Notes: generated from the letters alone by a model not told the origin. A stretch of 16,504 nt of DNA from CAZXSK01 sp964642855 (GCA_964642855.1 CAZXSK010000076.1:1-16504), one strand, 5' to 3'; counted from the first letter of the stretch, positions 6,743 to 14,977 are shown. Numbers and translations: made by a program.

Positions 6743-6772
6743 TTGACGCGGGGCCGTCCCGTGTCGTACAAG
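6743..6772 (+). promoter_or_regulatory. Candidate promoter of the aminotransferase-GH3 operon
   Basis: TTGACG (6743-6748), an 18-nt spacer and TACAAG (6767-6772). The -35 matches 5 of 6 positions and the -10 4 of 6. The leader to the ATG at 6820 would be about 40 nt. Confidence 0.45.
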
Positions 6773-6819
6773 GTCCCCCTGCAACCCGGGGGGAGAGACC
6801 TCCGAAGACGGGAGACACC

Positions 6820-7995
6820 ATGAGCAACGAAACGATCGTTCAGCAGTCGCAGCAATACATCATCGAGAACTACGGCCGGCTTCCGGTGGCCATGGTGCGC
6901 GGCGAGATTGCCCGCATCCACGACGCCGACGGCAAGGAGTACCTCGACTTCTTCGCCGGGTTCGGGGCGGGGGGCGTGACCGGCCACTGCCACCCCGACG
7001 TCGTCGCGGCCGTCACTGCCCAGGCCAAGACACTGCTGTCCCACGGCAACCTGTTCTTCAGCGAGCCCCAGATGGATCTCGCCCGACGGATCGTGGAGAA
7101 CTCGTTCCCGGGCAAGGTCTTCTTCTGCCACTCCGGGGCCGAGGCAGACGAAGCCGCACTCAAGCTCGTTCGAAAGGCAGCCGGGGACGGACGCTACAAG
7201 ATCATCAGCTTCCACGGCTGTTTCCATGGCCGGACAATGGGCGGGCTTTCTCTTTCGCCCGAGAGCTTCCAGACCGGCTTTGAGCCCATGCTCCCGGGCA
7301 ACGCCAAGGCTACGTTCGGGGATCTTGGCTCGGTCGAGGCGCTGATCGACGACGAAACGGCCGGGGTGTTCGTGGAGCCCATCCAGGGCGAAGGCGGGCT
7401 CAATGTGCCCACTGTAGAGTTTATGCAGGGCCTGCGCAAGCTCTGCGACGAACGCAACCTGCTGCTGGTCTGCGACGAAGTATGGACAGCGCCCGCTCGT
7501 ACGGGCAAGTGGTTTGCTTATCAGCACTTCGGTATCGAGCCCGATGCGATGTGCCTCGCCAAGGCCATCGGAGGCGGGCTGCCTGTCGGGGCGATGGTCG
7601 CCGCTGAGAAATACGCCGATGTCCTCTCGCCCGGCACGCATGGCTGCACGATGGGGGGCAACCCGCTCTGTGCCGCCGCCGGTGCCGAGGCCATGAAAAT
7701 CATCGAACAGCAGGATCTCGTCGCCCGTACCGAGGCCAAGGGCAACCAGATCGTCGAGGCGATCAACTCGGCCGGAATCGACGGCATCGCCGAGGTTCGC
7801 GGCAGGGGCCTGATGATCGGCATGCAGCTTCGCGAGTCCAAATCCGCCAAAGACGTGATGATGGCTGCGATGGACCGCGGGCTGCTGGTGTGCATCGCCA
7901 AGAACAACGTACTTCGCATCGCTCCGCCGTTGGTGACCTCCGACGCGGACCTCGACCGCGGGGTGAATATCCTGCTGGACGCGCTGAAAGCCTGA
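6820..7995 (+). CDS. Class III PLP-dependent aminotransferase, acetylornithine aminotransferase-like
   Basis: This 391-aa enzyme belongs to the class III (ornithine/acetylornithine/GABA) aminotransferases, which move an amino group from an omega-amine to 2-oxoglutarate using PLP. Visible landmarks are GHCHPDVV (55-62), the phosphate-binding HSGAEADEAA (104-113), FHGCFHGRTMGG (131-142), EPIQGEGG (186-193) and Lys248 in LAKAIGGGLPVGA, which should form the Schiff base. Asp219 binds the PLP ring nitrogen. The following motif reads DEVWTAPARTGK instead of the usual DEVQTGxGRTGK. The Gln that normally contacts the cofactor is Trp222, and the two glycines are alanines. Overall it resembles ArgD, but no arginine gene is nearby and it is paired with a GH3 glycosidase 21 nt downstream, so another amine substrate is possible. 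The ATG at 6820 has GGGAG 5 nt upstream; an upstream in-frame start at 6733 would overlap the promoter. Confidence 0.85.
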   Translation: MSNETIVQQSQQYIIENYGRLPVAMVRGEIARIHDADGKEYLDFFAGFGAGGVTGHCHPDVVAAVTAQAKTLLSHGNLFFSEPQMDLARRIVENSFPGKVFFCHSGAEADEAALKLVRKAAGDGRYKIISFHGCFHGRTMGGLSLSPESFQTGFEPMLPGNAKATFGDLGSVEALIDDETAGVFVEPIQGEGGLNVPTVEFMQGLRKLCDERNLLLVCDEVWTAPARTGKWFAYQHFGIEPDAMCLAKAIGGGLPVGAMVAAEKYADVLSPGTHGCTMGGNPLCAAAGAEAMKIIEQQDLVARTEAKGNQIVEAINSAGIDGIAEVRGRGLMIGMQLRESKSAKDVMMAAMDRGLLVCIAKNNVLRIAPPLVTSDADLDRGVNILLDALKA

Positions 7996-8016
7996 ACACG
8001 AAAGGAATGCAGCACC

Positions 8017-9762
8017 ATGGCTGACGTATACGCCCACAGCGACCGGGTGAAGAAGATCGTCGATGAGATGACGCTGGAACAACTGGCCGGCCAGACGCTC
8101 GTGCTCGGCTGGACCGGCGCGTTCCCGCATCGTGATATCCTGGAAAGCGTGGAGAAGTACCACCCCGCGGGCTTTCGCATTACCCCCCACGGCAGGAAGT
8201 TCGGCGGCTACGCCCAGCCGGGCACGGAACTCTACGAGAAGCTCTGCCGCGAGCCCGAGCCCCTCGAGCGCGTGTACCACACCAAGGGTGGCGAGCCGAG
8301 ACTCACCGTCGCCGACTACGCCCGGTCGCGGAATGTCGTCCGCCGCCGCAGCCTGGAGACCGGCGCGGGCGTGCCCGTCTACTTCGCACACGACCAGGAG
8401 GGCAACGCCCAGTCCGACACGCTGGATGTCAACATGGTTGCCTTCCCCCACCCGATGGGCATCGCCGCGGGCGGAGGCCCGGAACTGTGTCGGCGCGCGG
8501 GCCGGGTCGTCGGGCGACAGTTGACCTCGGCCGGGGTCGATCTCACGCACGGGCCCGTCGTCGACGTCAATACCGAGCCCACCAACCCCGAGATATCCAG
8601 CCGGAGCTACTCGCCCGATCCGCAGATGGTTACCGACTGTGCCCTGCAGACGATGAAAGGCTTCCAGGAGGGCGGGCTGATCGCCACGGCCAAGCACTTC
8701 CCGGGCCGGGGCGCATCCAGCAGCGACGCGCACTTCAGCGTGCCGGTGATCGACGAATCGCGCGAGCGGATGGAGCAGGTGCACCTCGCCCCGTATCGGG
8801 CGCTGATTGCCGAGGGACTTCCGGCCATCATGCTCGCCCACACGATTTACCCCGCGCTGGACCCGTCCGAGGAGATCTCGACGGTCTCCCGGGCGATCGT
8901 TACCGATCTCCTCCGCGAGCAGATGGGTTTCGACGGCGTGGTGATGACCGACTCGTTCACCATGGCCGGGCTCGTCATGAAGTACGACGTCTCCGAGGGC
9001 GTCGTCCGTTCGCTGGAAGCGGGGGTGGATCTGATCCTGCTGAAAGACGAAAACGCCCTTCGCGGCGAGGCGTTCGAGGCGATTGTCTCGGCGATTCGCA
9101 GCGGCCGGCTGAGCGTGGAGGCGGTTCGCAAGTCCGTCATGCGGACGCTGACGATGAAGGAGCGCTTCGGGCTGCTCGACGGCGAGCAGGGCATGGTGGA
9201 CGTCGACGAGATGCGTCGCGTGCATGCCGATCCCGAACATCGCGAGGTCGCCGACCAGGCCGCCCACAAGGCGATTGTCTGCCTTCGGAAGCAGCAGGGA
9301 GCCTGGCCGATGCCCGAAGGCCACAAGGTGCTCGTGGTGGAAGAGCCCTTCGGTTTCATGGCCGAGCAGAACAACGCGCTGGCCTACTGCGGAGCGCTAT
9401 ACCACGCCATGCTCGAGCGGGGCATGGACGCGCACTTCACCGACTACTACACCACCGACCTCGACGCGGCCTGGGAGGACATCGTGCGGCTTTCGAAGCT
9501 GGTGGATTCGATCGTGGTCACCTGTCACACCCGCCGCGGCAGGGAGGTGCCCGTGGATAACACCGAGCGATTCCTCTCGCTGGGCAAGAACCTGGTCTTC
9601 GTGGCCAACAACCCCTACCCCCGGCTGATCAACGATAAGATGCCCAACGTGCTGGTGACCTTCAACACCACCGCGCGGACCATGCGTGCGGTGGCAGACA
9701 TCCTCACCGGCCGGGCCGAGGTCGAGGGCGAGCTGGGCTTCGACCCGACTCGTACGTATTGA
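8017..9762 (+). CDS. Glycoside hydrolase family 3 protein, NagZ-like beta-N-acetylhexosaminidase
   Basis: This 581-aa enzyme has the GH3 TIM barrel (about 15-390) and a C-terminal alpha/beta domain (about 410-575). The barrel carries KHFPGRG (226-232), the Asp237-x-His239 pair that acts as acid/base in NagZ-type enzymes, and the probable nucleophile Asp312 in VVMTDSFTM. That pair marks enzymes that remove N-acetylglucosamine, or phosphorolytic relatives. There is no signal peptide, so it acts in the cytoplasm, as in peptidoglycan recycling. The substrate motif usually read as DQEGGRVQR is here DQEGNAQSD (126-134), so the conserved Arg is missing, and an extra segment (about 55-115) is inserted after the first strand. 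The substrate may therefore differ from classical NagZ. The ATG follows AAAGGA about 10 nt upstream and lies 21 nt after the aminotransferase stop, so the two are co-transcribed. Confidence 0.85.
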   Translation: MADVYAHSDRVKKIVDEMTLEQLAGQTLVLGWTGAFPHRDILESVEKYHPAGFRITPHGRKFGGYAQPGTELYEKLCREPEPLERVYHTKGGEPRLTVADYARSRNVVRRRSLETGAGVPVYFAHDQEGNAQSDTLDVNMVAFPHPMGIAAGGGPELCRRAGRVVGRQLTSAGVDLTHGPVVDVNTEPTNPEISSRSYSPDPQMVTDCALQTMKGFQEGGLIATAKHFPGRGASSSDAHFSVPVIDESRERMEQVHLAPYRALIAEGLPAIMLAHTIYPALDPSEEISTVSRAIVTDLLREQMGFDGVVMTDSFTMAGLVMKYDVSEGVVRSLEAGVDLILLKDENALRGEAFEAIVSAIRSGRLSVEAVRKSVMRTLTMKERFGLLDGEQGMVDVDEMRRVHADPEHREVADQAAHKAIVCLRKQQGAWPMPEGHKVLVVEEPFGFMAEQNNALAYCGALYHAMLERGMDAHFTDYYTTDLDAAWEDIVRLSKLVDSIVVTCHTRRGREVPVDNTERFLSLGKNLVFVANNPYPRLINDKMPNVLVTFNTTARTMRAVADILTGRAEVEGELGFDPTRTY

Positions 9763-9815
9763 CCGGCTTGCCTCCGGGCGTCGACCAGGGAGGGCCTGTG
9801 CGCGATCGGACGAGG

Positions 9816-9866
9816 CGACCGACGTCCGGCCCGTCATGGGCGGGCGCTCCATGCGGCGGTCGGTCG
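9816..9866 (+). terminator. Candidate terminator after the GH3 gene
   Basis: A perfect 8-bp outer stem CGACCGAC (9816-9823) / GTCGGTCG (9859-9866) encloses a smaller GCCC/GGGC hairpin (9829-9841). Only a short GTTTGC follows, so termination strength is uncertain. It lies 53 nt after the GH3 stop and 40 nt before the next gene. Confidence 0.4.
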
Positions 9867-9906
9867 GTTTGCATCCTCGCGCGCGGGCGCGTACCATACA
9901 GGAACT

Positions 9907-11024
9907 ATGCCTGAACGCACGTACCTGGACAACTCAGCTACCAGCTTTCCCAAGCCCTCCGTGGTGACCGAGGCGATGGTGGACTTCGCGCGCAACATTG
10001 GTGCGTCGGCCGGGCGGGGTGCGTATGAGGAAGCCCGCCACTGCGAACGGATGCTGGCCGAATGCCGCCGGCGGATCGCAACGCTGATCCACGCCGAGTC
10101 GCCCGAGCGGATCGTCTTCGCGCTGAATTGCTCCGAGGCGCTGATGATCGCCATTCGCGGGCTGCTGAACACCGCGTCGCCCGGGGCCCACGCGATTGCC
10201 ACCGCCATGGAGCACAATTCGGTGCTCCGTCCGTACAACGCCCTGGCCGAACAGGTCGGGCTCGACGTGGAGTTCGTTCCGTGCGACGGGCAGACCGGCC
10301 TGGTCGACCCCGACGACATCCGCAAGGCGATTCGTCCCGAGACGCGCCTGATCTCCTGCGTGCACGTCTCGAACGTCACGGGCACGATGCAGCCGATCCA
10401 CGAGGTCGCCCGCATCGCCCGGGAGGCGGAGATTCCCTGCGTGATCGACGCCGCGCAGTCGGCCGGTCACGTGCCGATCGACGTGCAGAAGCTCGGCGCC
10501 GACTTCGTTGCCTTCCCCGGCCACAAGGGCCTGCTGGGCCCGCTGGGCACGGGTGTGCTGTACATCCGTCCGGGCATCGAAGACCGCCTGCCGACGATGA
10601 AGGAAGGGGGCACGGGCACGGTTTCGGAGGTAGCCACCCAGCCGACGACGATGCCCGACAAGTACGAGATCGGCAGCCACAATGCCGTCGGCATCGCGGG
10701 TCTCAGCGAGGGAGTCCAGTGGCTGCTGGACCGCGACGTGAAGTCGCTGCGCAAGCATGATGAAGCGCTCTGCCGGATCTTCCTGGAAGCCACCGAAAGC
10801 GTCGATCGTCTGACGGTGTACGGACCCCGCGACGTCGAGCACCGCGCGGGCGTGTTCAGTGTGAACGTCGAGGGCCTGACACCCCAGGAACTGGCCTCAA
10901 TGCTGGAGGAAGACTTTGGCGTTCTCACCCGGCCGGGCATTCACTGCGCCCCGCTGGCCCACAGGACCATCGGCACGCACCCGGTGGGCACCTGTCGGCT
11001 GAGCTTCGGGCCGTTCACGGTCGA
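9907..11024 (+). CDS. Cysteine desulfurase family protein (class V aminotransferase fold), 3' end lost in gap
   Basis: PLP enzyme of the fold that takes sulfur (or selenium) from cysteine (or selenocysteine) as a persulfide. Of this protein 372 codons are visible, and only about 10-20 residues are probably missing in the N run. The start YLDNSATSFPKP matches the cysteine desulfurase subfamily I know as TIGR01977 (from memory). His103 (MEHNS) stacks on the cofactor, Asp181 (DAAQSAGH) binds the ring nitrogen, Lys207 (FPGHKG) forms the Schiff base, and Cys347 in RPGIHCAP sits where SufS-type enzymes carry the persulfide cysteine. The ATG has AGGA 4 nt upstream. No scaffold gene (iscU, sufU) or selD is seen nearby, so the sulfur acceptor is unknown. 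Selenocysteine lyase activity is an alternative. It is separated from the GH3 gene by a hairpin and is convergent with the glycosyltransferase genes beyond the gap. Confidence 0.9.
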
Positions 11025-11124
11025 NNNNNNNNNNNNNNNNNNNNNNNNNNNNNNNNNNNNNNNNNNNNNNNNNNNNNNNNNNNNNNNNNNNNNNNNNNNN
11101 NNNNNNNNNNNNNNNNNNNNNNNN
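11025..11124. other. Assembly gap of 100 Ns
   Basis: Exactly 100 ambiguous bases, the usual placeholder for a scaffold join of unknown size. Both flanking genes run into it convergently and lose their 3' ends. Whole genes could be missing here. Confidence 0.98.
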
Positions 11125-12260
11125 CTGACGACTTCGTCGAGGTACTTCTTGAGCTTCTCGCCCATCTCCAGGCGCATCTGCTCGTTGCACGCCAACTCGA
11201 TGACCTGTTGTTTGAGCATCGCCTTGGTGGTAAAGAGCATCCCGCCGCCGGATTCGAGCGTCTGGGCGGTCAGGCCTTCCATGGGCGCGGTGGTGATGTA
11301 GGGCTTGTTGAGCGCGATGATCCGCGCCAGCGTGCCGGACTGGGTCTCGTCGGTGGAGGGAAGGACCACGAAGTCGCAGATGGCCATCGACTTGTAGTAC
11401 ACGTCTCCGCGCGGCACGAACTCGTGATAGTGCGCCAGGCCCTTGTCCTGGAGCAACTCGATGTCGCCGCGGTATTTCTCGTAGTCGCGCTTGTGGTTGG
11501 GGTCGCGCCAGGTGCCCGCGGCCAGAAGATCCCACGCCACGCCGGTCCGTTCGCGGATCTCGTGGGCGATCTCCTCCCACATGCTCGTGAGAATGTCCCA
11601 TCGCTTGTTGGACTGGATCCACCCGATCAGCCCGACCAGGTGCGTCGAAAGGTTCGGAGCCTTGTCCGGCCCGAGGCCCAGCTCCTGGCGAAGCTGGACG
11701 ACCTCCGCCAGCGAGTAACGCCGGTCGTCGCGGGCGCCGTGCGGGACGACCATGATATTCCGCGGCGTCGGCCAGCCCTTGCCCGTAAACGTCCAGTCGA
11801 GGCGCCATTTCTGGTAGTGGCATTTGAAAAGCACCACGTCGGCCCGGCGGGAAAGCTTGAAGATGAAGTCCGCCTCGAACTCCGTCAACCGGCCATGCAC
11901 CGTGTGCGGCTCGACCACCGTGGGGTAGTCGCTGATGGCGTCCAGCAGGTCGAGAAAGCCCTCGTTGCCGTCGCCTTGGCCACGCTCGTCGAGATACTCG
12001 TACAGCCCGTACTCGTGCTCGATGTGCACCGCGTGGGGCTTGAGCTCGGCGATCTTCGCCGCGACAGGCCGCCACCAGTTCCGGCGCGACATGTCGATCA
12101 ACGGCAGCACGCCTTCCCCTTCGCCGTCGGTGTGGCTGATGACCAGCACCTCCCGGTCGGGGTTGTGCTTCTGGATGAACTCCCGAGCTTCCTCGCAGAA
12201 GGTGGCGATGCCACACAGCCTCGGAGGATAGCTACTTATCATTACGATCGGCGCTGCCAT
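11125..12260 (-). CDS. Glycosyltransferase, GT4-like, C-terminus lost in gap
   Basis: Of this protein 378 codons are visible. It has a two-Rossmann GT-B layout. The N-terminal SSYPPRLCGIATF (9-21) and HEYGLYE (82-88) closely resemble SYLPRKCGIATF and HEYGIYG of the neighbouring fusion protein, so the two are paralogous. The C-terminal lobe has LIGWIQSNKRWD (211-222) at the donor-phosphate loop. Where GT4 enzymes carry E-x7-E it reads STDETQSGTLARIIAL (302-317), so the second Glu is absent. Sugar donor and acceptor cannot be told from sequence. There is no signal peptide. The ATG at 12258-12260 lies inside the 3' end of the upstream gene (29-nt overlap), with GGAG about 14 nt before it; Met7 at 12242 is a possible alternative start. 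Tight overlap implies coupled translation and a shared pathway. Confidence 0.85.
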
Positions 12261-14628
12261 GTTTGCTCAGCTTCGCTCCTACTACGGGTCCCGACGGTCG
12301 GATCGGCTTGGATACCGGACGCTGCTCGGTAGTTGTATCGGCCTGCAACTCGCCCAGCGTTCGCTCCATCTGCAACTCGTGCATCAGCAGCAGACTCATC
12401 AGCCACGATAGTGTGCTTTCGGCTCCCTGGTTCTCATTAACCCGGTCGGCGTGCAGGCCGTCCCGGCAGCCGCCCGTTGTGAAGTCGTACAGCGGCGTGC
12501 GCAGGTCGTTGTCGCCCAGGAACCACAGGAACACCTTGCGGGCCTTGTCGACCCAGTGCTCCTCACGGGTTACATGGTAGGCTTCGACACACGCGTCAAC
12601 CAAGGCTGCCGCCTCGACCGGCTGCTGGTCGAAGGATGCCTTCTGACCCCCGCGGACCATCCAGCCGTCGGTGCCGACGATCGAGAGCATGCCCTCTTCG
12701 TTGGTCTGGATCTCGATCAGCCACTGCAACGCCCGCTTGCCGACGTCGATCATGTCGTTGCGCTGCATCCATTTCCCGCTCATCAGCAGCGCGTGGGCGA
12801 GCTTGGCGTTGGAGTAGGTCACCGTGTCCTCGCACCAGGGCCAGCCATCGGCCATGTTGGCCTGGAACAGCTCCAGCAGACGCTCGCTGAGCACCTGGCG
12901 GTAGCGGCGGACCTCCGTGTCGCCGCCGAAGCGGCGGAGATACGCGTGAATGCCCACGATCGCGAACGCCCACGACCGCGGCGAAACGAAATGCTCCGTC
13001 GACGGCAGGGCGTGGTTGAACAATTTCGTCGCCAGGGCGATCATCGACTCGTGCGGGAACAGCGCCACGCCCGTGCCCAGCGCCCACAGCGCCCGGCCGT
13101 GGGAGTCCTCGCTGCCGGCCATCTCCGAGAATGTCCGGTCAAAGTTCATGAAGTTGCGGAACCGTCCCGACTCCTCGTCCAGCGCGTGGGACAGGTACGA
13201 AAGATACGTGTGCATCAGCGGCAGGACGCTCTCTTCGTGGGTCTGGTCCCAGTGCATCGCGGTAACAATCATCGCGCGGGCGGTATCGTCGGTGCAGTAG
13301 CCGTGCGCACGGTTGGGCGTGGCGTAGCGGCAGTGCTGGAAGATCCCCGTGTCGTCGGTGAGGATCCGCAGGTGTCGCAGATCGATCTCGGGCAGCTCTT
13401 CGGTTTGTCGGGCCGCCGGCGGAACCGTTACGGTCGGCACGGCATGACGGCGCTCGATCCAGGCGTCCCGCGCTTCGGCGAAAATGTCCAGGTAGTCCTG
13501 CGCGACGCGCTTCCAGGTCATCTGCCGGCAGAAAGTGTACGCCTTCTTGCGCATCGCGTGCAGCTCGACTTCGTTGTCCAGCAGCCGCAGGATCTCGTCG
13601 CCGAGCTTGTCGGAATCCTTGAACGGAACGAGCGTGCCCCGCCCGTCGGCGAGCATCTCCTCGGCATACCAATAGGGCGTCGAGATCGTCGCCTTGCCCG
13701 TTCCCATCGCATACGCCAGCGTGCCCGAGGTAATCTGCGCCTCGTTGAGGTAGGGTGTCACGTAGAGGTCCGCCGAGCCCAGGTACTCGCAGAGCTCCTC
13801 GAGCGACACGAACCGGTTGACGAACATCACGTTGTCGGTAAGCCCCAGTTCCTCCACGCGTCGCATCAGGCCGTTGCGGTACTCCTCGCCGTTCTCACGC
13901 TTCACGTGCGGGTGGGTGGCGCCCAGGATCACGTACACCAGCTCGGGGTGCTTCTTGACGACCTTCGGCAGGGCGTCGATGGCGTACTCCAGGCCCTTGC
14001 CCGGCGACAGCAGGCCGAAGGTCATCAGCACCTTCTTGCCCTCGCAGCCGAACTGGTCCTTGAAGTAATTGGGATCCACGAAGGGCACGTCGGGAATGCC
14101 GTGGGCGATCGTGACGACCTTCTCGGGCGGAACGTCGTAGACCTCCTTGAGCATCCCGTGGGCGACGTCGCTCATGACCACCATGCGGTCGGCGATCTTG
14201 CCGATCTCAGCCATCACAAGCTTCTGCTGCTCGTTGGGGTCCTTCAGCACGGTGTGCAGGGTGGTTACCACGGGTCGGCGGATCCGCCGGAGCATGCCCA
14301 GAAGGTGCGAGCCGTACGGCCCGCCGTAGATGCCATATTCGTGCTGGACGCAGATCGCGGAAATCTGCCGGATGTTCAGGAACTCCGCCGCCAGGCGGTA
14401 GTCCACCTGCGAGTTCTGCCGAATCTCGAACCGCACCCGATCGGGATACGCGTAGCCCTCCGGCGTGTCGTTCATCGCCACGGTGAACACGTCAGCCTTC
14501 TCGCCGGCCTGCAGGGCGACCGCTTCGGTCAGGTCGTGGGTGAACGTCGCGATGCCGCACTTGCGAGGCAGGTAGCTGCCCACAAACGCGATGCAAGGCT
14601 GTTCGATGTTGATCTTGCTGTTCGACAT
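12232..14628 (-). CDS. Fusion of a GT4-like glycosyltransferase with a large helical (alpha/alpha)6-type domain
   Basis: This 798-aa cytoplasmic protein has two halves. Residues 1-395 are a GT-B glycosyltransferase with SYLPRKCGIATF (18-29), HEYGIYGG (96-103), TFGLLSPGKGLEYAIDAL (203-220) binding the donor phosphate, and YLNEAQITSGTLAYAMGTGK (293-312) in place of the usual E-x7-E segment. A linker leads to residues about 412-760, a helical domain with spaced acidic and aromatic motifs: TPNRAHGYCTDDTARA (437-452), GSEDSHGRALWALG (505-518), DGWPWCEDTVTYSNAKLAHA (594-613), FDQQPVEAAALVDAC (666-680) and NENQGAES (731-738). This pattern suggests an (alpha/alpha)6 barrel acting on or binding a glycan. 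Fold and activity are inferred. The ATG at 14626-14628 has AAAGGA 6 nt upstream; an upstream frame extension overlaps the promoter. It probably builds and trims or gates one glycan together with the overlapping second transferase. Confidence 0.88.
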   Translation of the reverse strand: MSNSKINIEQPCIAFVGSYLPRKCGIATFTHDLTEAVALQAGEKADVFTVAMNDTPEGYAYPDRVRFEIRQNSQVDYRLAAEFLNIRQISAICVQHEYGIYGGPYGSHLLGMLRRIRRPVVTTLHTVLKDPNEQQKLVMAEIGKIADRMVVMSDVAHGMLKEVYDVPPEKVVTIAHGIPDVPFVDPNYFKDQFGCEGKKVLMTFGLLSPGKGLEYAIDALPKVVKKHPELVYVILGATHPHVKRENGEEYRNGLMRRVEELGLTDNVMFVNRFVSLEELCEYLGSADLYVTPYLNEAQITSGTLAYAMGTGKATISTPYWYAEEMLADGRGTLVPFKDSDKLGDEILRLLDNEVELHAMRKKAYTFCRQMTWKRVAQDYLDIFAEARDAWIERRHAVPTVTVPPAARQTEELPEIDLRHLRILTDDTGIFQHCRYATPNRAHGYCTDDTARAMIVTAMHWDQTHEESVLPLMHTYLSYLSHALDEESGRFRNFMNFDRTFSEMAGSEDSHGRALWALGTGVALFPHESMIALATKLFNHALPSTEHFVSPRSWAFAIVGIHAYLRRFGGDTEVRRYRQVLSERLLELFQANMADGWPWCEDTVTYSNAKLAHALLMSGKWMQRNDMIDVGKRALQWLIEIQTNEEGMLSIVGTDGWMVRGGQKASFDQQPVEAAALVDACVEAYHVTREEHWVDKARKVFLWFLGDNDLRTPLYDFTTGGCRDGLHADRVNENQGAESTLSWLMSLLLMHELQMERTLGELQADTTTEQRPVSKPIRPSGPVVGAKLSKHGSADRNDK

Positions 14629-14651
14629 GGCTTCCTTTCCAATAACAGAAA

Positions 14652-14673
14652 CAGGCCGGCATCGGCCGGTCTG
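14652..14673 (-). promoter_or_regulatory. Hairpin in the leader of the glycosyltransferase fusion gene
   Basis: A stem CAG(n)CCGGC / GCCGG(n)CTG with a 4-nt loop (14661-14664), one A-C mismatch on the minus strand, is followed by TTTCTGTTATT just before the Shine-Dalgarno. The layout resembles an intrinsic terminator placed between promoter and gene, so attenuation is possible. Inferred by eye. Confidence 0.4.
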
Positions 14674-14705
14674 ACCCGGTCCCCATCCCGTGCGATGCCA
14701 TTGCG

Positions 14706-14735
14706 ATTCTACGACAACGGCGCGGGCGTTCACAA
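14706..14735 (-). promoter_or_regulatory. Promoter of the glycosyltransferase operon
   Basis: Minus strand TTGTGA (14730-14735), an 18-nt spacer and TAGAAT (14706-14711), matching 4 of 6 and 5 of 6 consensus positions. The leader would be about 70 nt. Confidence 0.5.
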
Positions 14736-14977
14736 GCATGCCCGATCCGCCGGAGGTGCCCGATCCGTCCGCCCGGCCGCCGATCCGACCGGTAACCCAA
14801 GACCGGCTGGCAACTTCCCCACTCCACGCTCATCGGAACAAACGCCCCGAATCCTTATGCCAACCTCACCCACCCCAGCCGATCCCCCGGGGACTCGTCG
14901 GGCCGCATCCCCTCCGCCGGCGCATGCGAACACCCCCCGTGTACCCGTGAAATCGGAAGGCTGGCTGGCTCTTCAGC

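Larger units (their letters stand above)
6434..6819. other. Divergent intergenic region between tig and the ArgD-like gene
   Basis: This 386-nt stretch has no convincing gene. It holds the tig promoter (6601-6629, minus), a roughly 160-nt tig leader with a very stable GC hairpin (6484-6500), and the promoter of the rightward gene (6743-6772, plus). A frame starting at 6513 on the minus strand overlaps the tig start out of frame and is Pro/Arg/Ser-rich, typical of non-coding GC-rich DNA. Confidence 0.7.

Noticed and set aside
6604..9324. A 906-codon open frame on the minus strand across the aminotransferase and GH3 genes.
   Set aside because: It is antisense to two genes with intact catalytic motifs. 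Its His/Asp/Val/Gly-rich composition is typical of shadow frames in GC-rich DNA.
9873..9897. A TACCAT box just before the cysteine desulfurase gene as its promoter.
   Set aside because: The start point would fall at about 9904, after the AGGA Shine-Dalgarno, and the -35 match is poor.
10897..12216. Frames reading through the N run as single proteins joining both sides.
   Set aside because: The Ns have no sequence and the gap length is a placeholder, so any frame across them is meaningless.
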